Assembly: GCA_943370145.1 (NCBI GenBank)
Contig: CALRPY020000108.1
Coordinates: forward strand, 1-6,683
Length of the DNA stretch: 6,683 nucleotides
Direction of reading: 5' to 3'
From: Ga0077536 sp943370145
GTDB lineage: Bacteria; Pseudomonadota; Gammaproteobacteria; Ga0077536
Positions 6,528 to 6,683 of the stretch are shown piece after piece. A program made the position numbers and the translations under genes. The notes under the pieces are model-generated. The model had not been told where the DNA came from, did no database searches, and saw only the letters and a program-made list of their open reading frames with translations. The first letter of the stretch is position 1. Every line of letters begins with the position of its first letter.

Positions 6528-6580
6528 GAGAAAAGAGAAAAGGTGTCAGATTTCAAATCTGACACCTTTTCTCTTTTCTC
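6528..6580. repeat. perfect 26-bp inverted repeat; possible bidirectional terminator
   Basis: Bases 6528-6553 and 6555-6580 are exact reverse complements around a single C at 6554. The core GGTGTCAGATTT / AAATCTGACACC is flanked by AAAAGAGAAAA on the left and TTTTCTCTTTTCTC on the right, so on either strand the stem core is followed by a T-rich tract, as in a bidirectional Rho-independent terminator. It lies 170 bp after the serine hydrolase stop. Its AT-rich composition contrasts with the surrounding GC-rich sequence and its perfection suggests a recently spread dispersed palindrome. The symmetry is seen directly; both roles are inference. Confidence 0.85.
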
Positions 6581-6583
6581 CCC

Positions 6584-6683
6584 TCAGGCCAGCCGGGGAG
6601 CTTCTTTCATGATGGCGGGTGATGAACGCGCGTCATGACCGTTGCCGTGAAAGTGCTTTTCCGCTGCCCACTGGCTGGCGCCC
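6584..6683 (-). CDS. possible C-terminal tail of a minus-strand gene entering from the right
   Basis: Read on the minus strand, one frame is open from the right edge to a TGA at 6584-6586, three bases before the palindrome, giving about 32 residues that include ASQWAAEKHF and end MKEAPRLA. I do not recognise a family with certainty; the QWAAEKHF string loosely recalls the N-terminus of IS4/Tn5-type transposases, but such a protein would not stop here. A gene tail, a decayed fragment or chance are all possible. The placement directly before a terminator-like palindrome is the only positional support. Confidence 0.25.
   Translation of the reverse strand, partial: GASQWAAEKHFHGNGHDARSSPAIMKEAPRLA

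Noticed and set aside
1..6683. CRISPR array, tRNA, rRNA or known riboswitch
   Set aside because: No evenly spaced direct repeats with unique spacers, no tRNA-like arm pattern and no recognisable rRNA or riboswitch core were seen on either strand.
6635..6683. Plus-strand start ATG running off the right edge
   Set aside because: Only 16 codons are visible, without a ribosome binding site, and they overlap the competing minus-strand frame; not enough to support a gene.

Overview
The window reads like chromosomal DNA of a GC-rich gammaproteobacterium. The inference rests on an SSB protein whose OB fold is very close to the enterobacterial and pseudomonad type, on an MFS gene immediately upstream of ssb (a neighbourhood I know from pseudomonads, where uvrA lies beyond the MFS gene), and on the strong GC bias at third codon positions. 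Genus cannot be read from the sequence.

Left part (1-1396, + strand): the C-terminal half of a YajR-like major facilitator transporter runs in from the left edge, followed by a complete ssb gene with its own ribosome binding site, a candidate promoter and a clear Rho-independent terminator.

Centre-left (1397-1913): no gene. It holds a composite repeat of about 440 bp. A 17-nt inverted repeat (16/17 identical) lies at its two ends (1442-1458 and 1864-1880), and inside are two successive hairpin-forming modules whose arms consist of a 9-nt-periodic motif of the ACGGAGRAC type. This looks like a non-coding dispersed or MITE-like repeat and is the least explained structure here.

Centre (1914-5358, - strand): two adjacent, probably co-transcribed genes for polytopic membrane proteins of the ATP:ADP antiporter-like (NTT/TLC-like) group. 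The upstream one is a bare 410-residue membrane domain. The downstream one, 10 nt further on, is a 733-residue protein with a similar membrane domain plus a cytosolic HEAT-repeat tail. Both start with GTG and lack an evident Shine-Dalgarno sequence.

Right part (5458-6683): divergently transcribed from that pair is an exported serine hydrolase of the class A beta-lactamase/penicillin-binding fold (SMPK, SSN and KSG motifs). After it comes a perfect 26-bp inverted repeat with a one-base loop and T-rich flanks on both strands (6528-6580), which could be a bidirectional terminator and/or a dispersed palindrome. The last 100 bases may hold the tail of a minus-strand reading frame entering from the right.

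The functional link between the transporter pair and the serine hydrolase is unknown; sharing a 99-bp divergent promoter region is the only evidence for one.
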